Source: an uncultured delta proteobacterium (GTDB taxonomy: Bacteria; Myxococcota_A; Bradymonadia; REDH01). From it: a stretch of DNA of 5,475 bases. This document shows, piece after piece, positions 5,228-5,475 of this stretch. The notes below the pieces were generated by a model, which did no database searches, had not been told where the DNA came from, and saw only the letters and a program-made list of their open reading frames with translations. How positions within the stretch are numbered: position 1 is the first letter of the stretch; every line of letters starts with the position of its first letter. The translations under genes were made by a program, and so were the position numbers. Location: positions 1-5,475 of the forward strand of contig CAIQPA010000177.1 of NCBI GenBank assembly GCA_903873545.1. The letters are read 5' to 3'.

Positions 5228-5475
5228 ATGAGTTCACCTGAAGCAGAGACGTCGCCCTCCCTTGATTCCGCTGGCTCGTCGTTCCGCGCAGCCTCGGCCA
5301 ACGGAATCGACCCCTCGACGCTGCTCGCCGGTCAGCAGCGGCTGCTCGAACTCGTCGCTCGCGGCGCGACGGTCCACGAGACGCTGAACGCCATCGCCCT
5401 GTTCGGCGAAGAGACGCTGCCGGAGATGATGGCCTCGGTGCTGCTCTTCGATCCCGAGTCACAGTCGCTCCGCAA
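5228..5475 (+). CDS. GAF-domain sensory/signalling protein, 5' part only
   Basis: Only the first 82 residues are inside the window and the frame is open at the edge. Residues 1-30 are a Ser/Ala-rich, probably disordered lead. From about residue 34, AGQQRLLELVARGATVHETL followed by an amphipathic helix, then MMASVLLFDPESQSLR, resembles the entry of a GAF domain as found in sensor histidine kinases, diguanylate cyclases and other signalling proteins. No signal peptide or membrane segment is seen, so a cytosolic sensor is likely. The effector domain lies beyond the window, so its output cannot be named. ATG 5228 is preferred because GGAGG at 5218-5222 sits 5 nt upstream. An in-frame ATG at 5216 would add MEDC but would overlap that ribosome binding site. 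The gene is not obviously linked in function to serS. Confidence 0.75.
   Translation, partial: MSSPEAETSPSLDSAGSSFRAASANGIDPSTLLAGQQRLLELVARGATVHETLNAIALFGEETLPEMMASVLLFDPESQSLR

Noticed and set aside
5040..5462. A 140-codon minus-strand open frame across the serS end, the spacer and the GAF gene
   Set aside because: Arg/Ala/Ser-rich with no recognisable domain. The + strand frame from 5228 has a strong ribosome binding site and GAF-like sequence.
1..5475. A hidden novel system, mobile element or CRISPR array
   Set aside because: No transposase, terminal inverted repeats, integrase, spaced direct repeats or unknown gene cluster is present. The spacers are short (at most about 135 nt) and nearly all sequence is accounted for by housekeeping genes.

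Overview
This window is a GC-rich bacterial housekeeping segment with every gene on the + strand: gap, pgk, tpiA, secG, a tRNA-Leu gene, serS, and the first 82 codons of a GAF-type sensory protein cut off by the window edge. Wobble positions are strongly C-rich: in gap, 24 of 29 leucine codons are CTC, with 4 CTG and 1 CTT. The compact glycolytic cluster running into secG, the Ala/Pro/Gly/Ser-rich SecG tail and the GAF protein suggest a high-GC environmental bacterium. Myxococcota or a related deltaproteobacterial lineage is my best guess and Acidobacteriota is an alternative, but there is no rRNA or lineage-specific marker here, so the placement is weak.

Layout. Positions 1-107 are the gap leader, with a possible sigma-70-type promoter and a GAGGAG ribosome binding site. 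Positions 108-3082 hold three consecutive glycolytic enzymes: glyceraldehyde-3-phosphate dehydrogenase, phosphoglycerate kinase and triosephosphate isomerase. Gap and pgk are 15 nt apart, and the pgk stop overlaps the tpiA start (TGATG), so this is almost certainly one operon. secG follows after a leader of about 90 nt. Next come a consensus-like -35 box, a tRNA-Leu and a textbook intrinsic terminator with a UUCG tetraloop and eight T. serS begins only 34 nt after that T tract. A 135-nt spacer then leads to the GAF-domain gene.

How the genes work together. TpiA, Gap and Pgk interconvert the triose phosphates and carry out the first ATP-generating steps of lower glycolysis, and can run in reverse for gluconeogenesis. 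SecG is the auxiliary subunit of the SecYEG protein-export channel. The tRNA-Leu and seryl-tRNA synthetase serve translation. The triose enzymes beside secG and a leucine tRNA form a widely seen bacterial neighbourhood.

The most notable point is the tRNA. Its anticodon reads AAG (A34), where bacteria normally use GAG, TAG or CAG for the CTN leucine codons. If A34 is deaminated to inosine, this tRNA would read CTC, the dominant leucine codon here. It also has an A-C mismatch in the acceptor stem. I see no mobile element, CRISPR array, defence system or other clearly new multi-gene system in this window.
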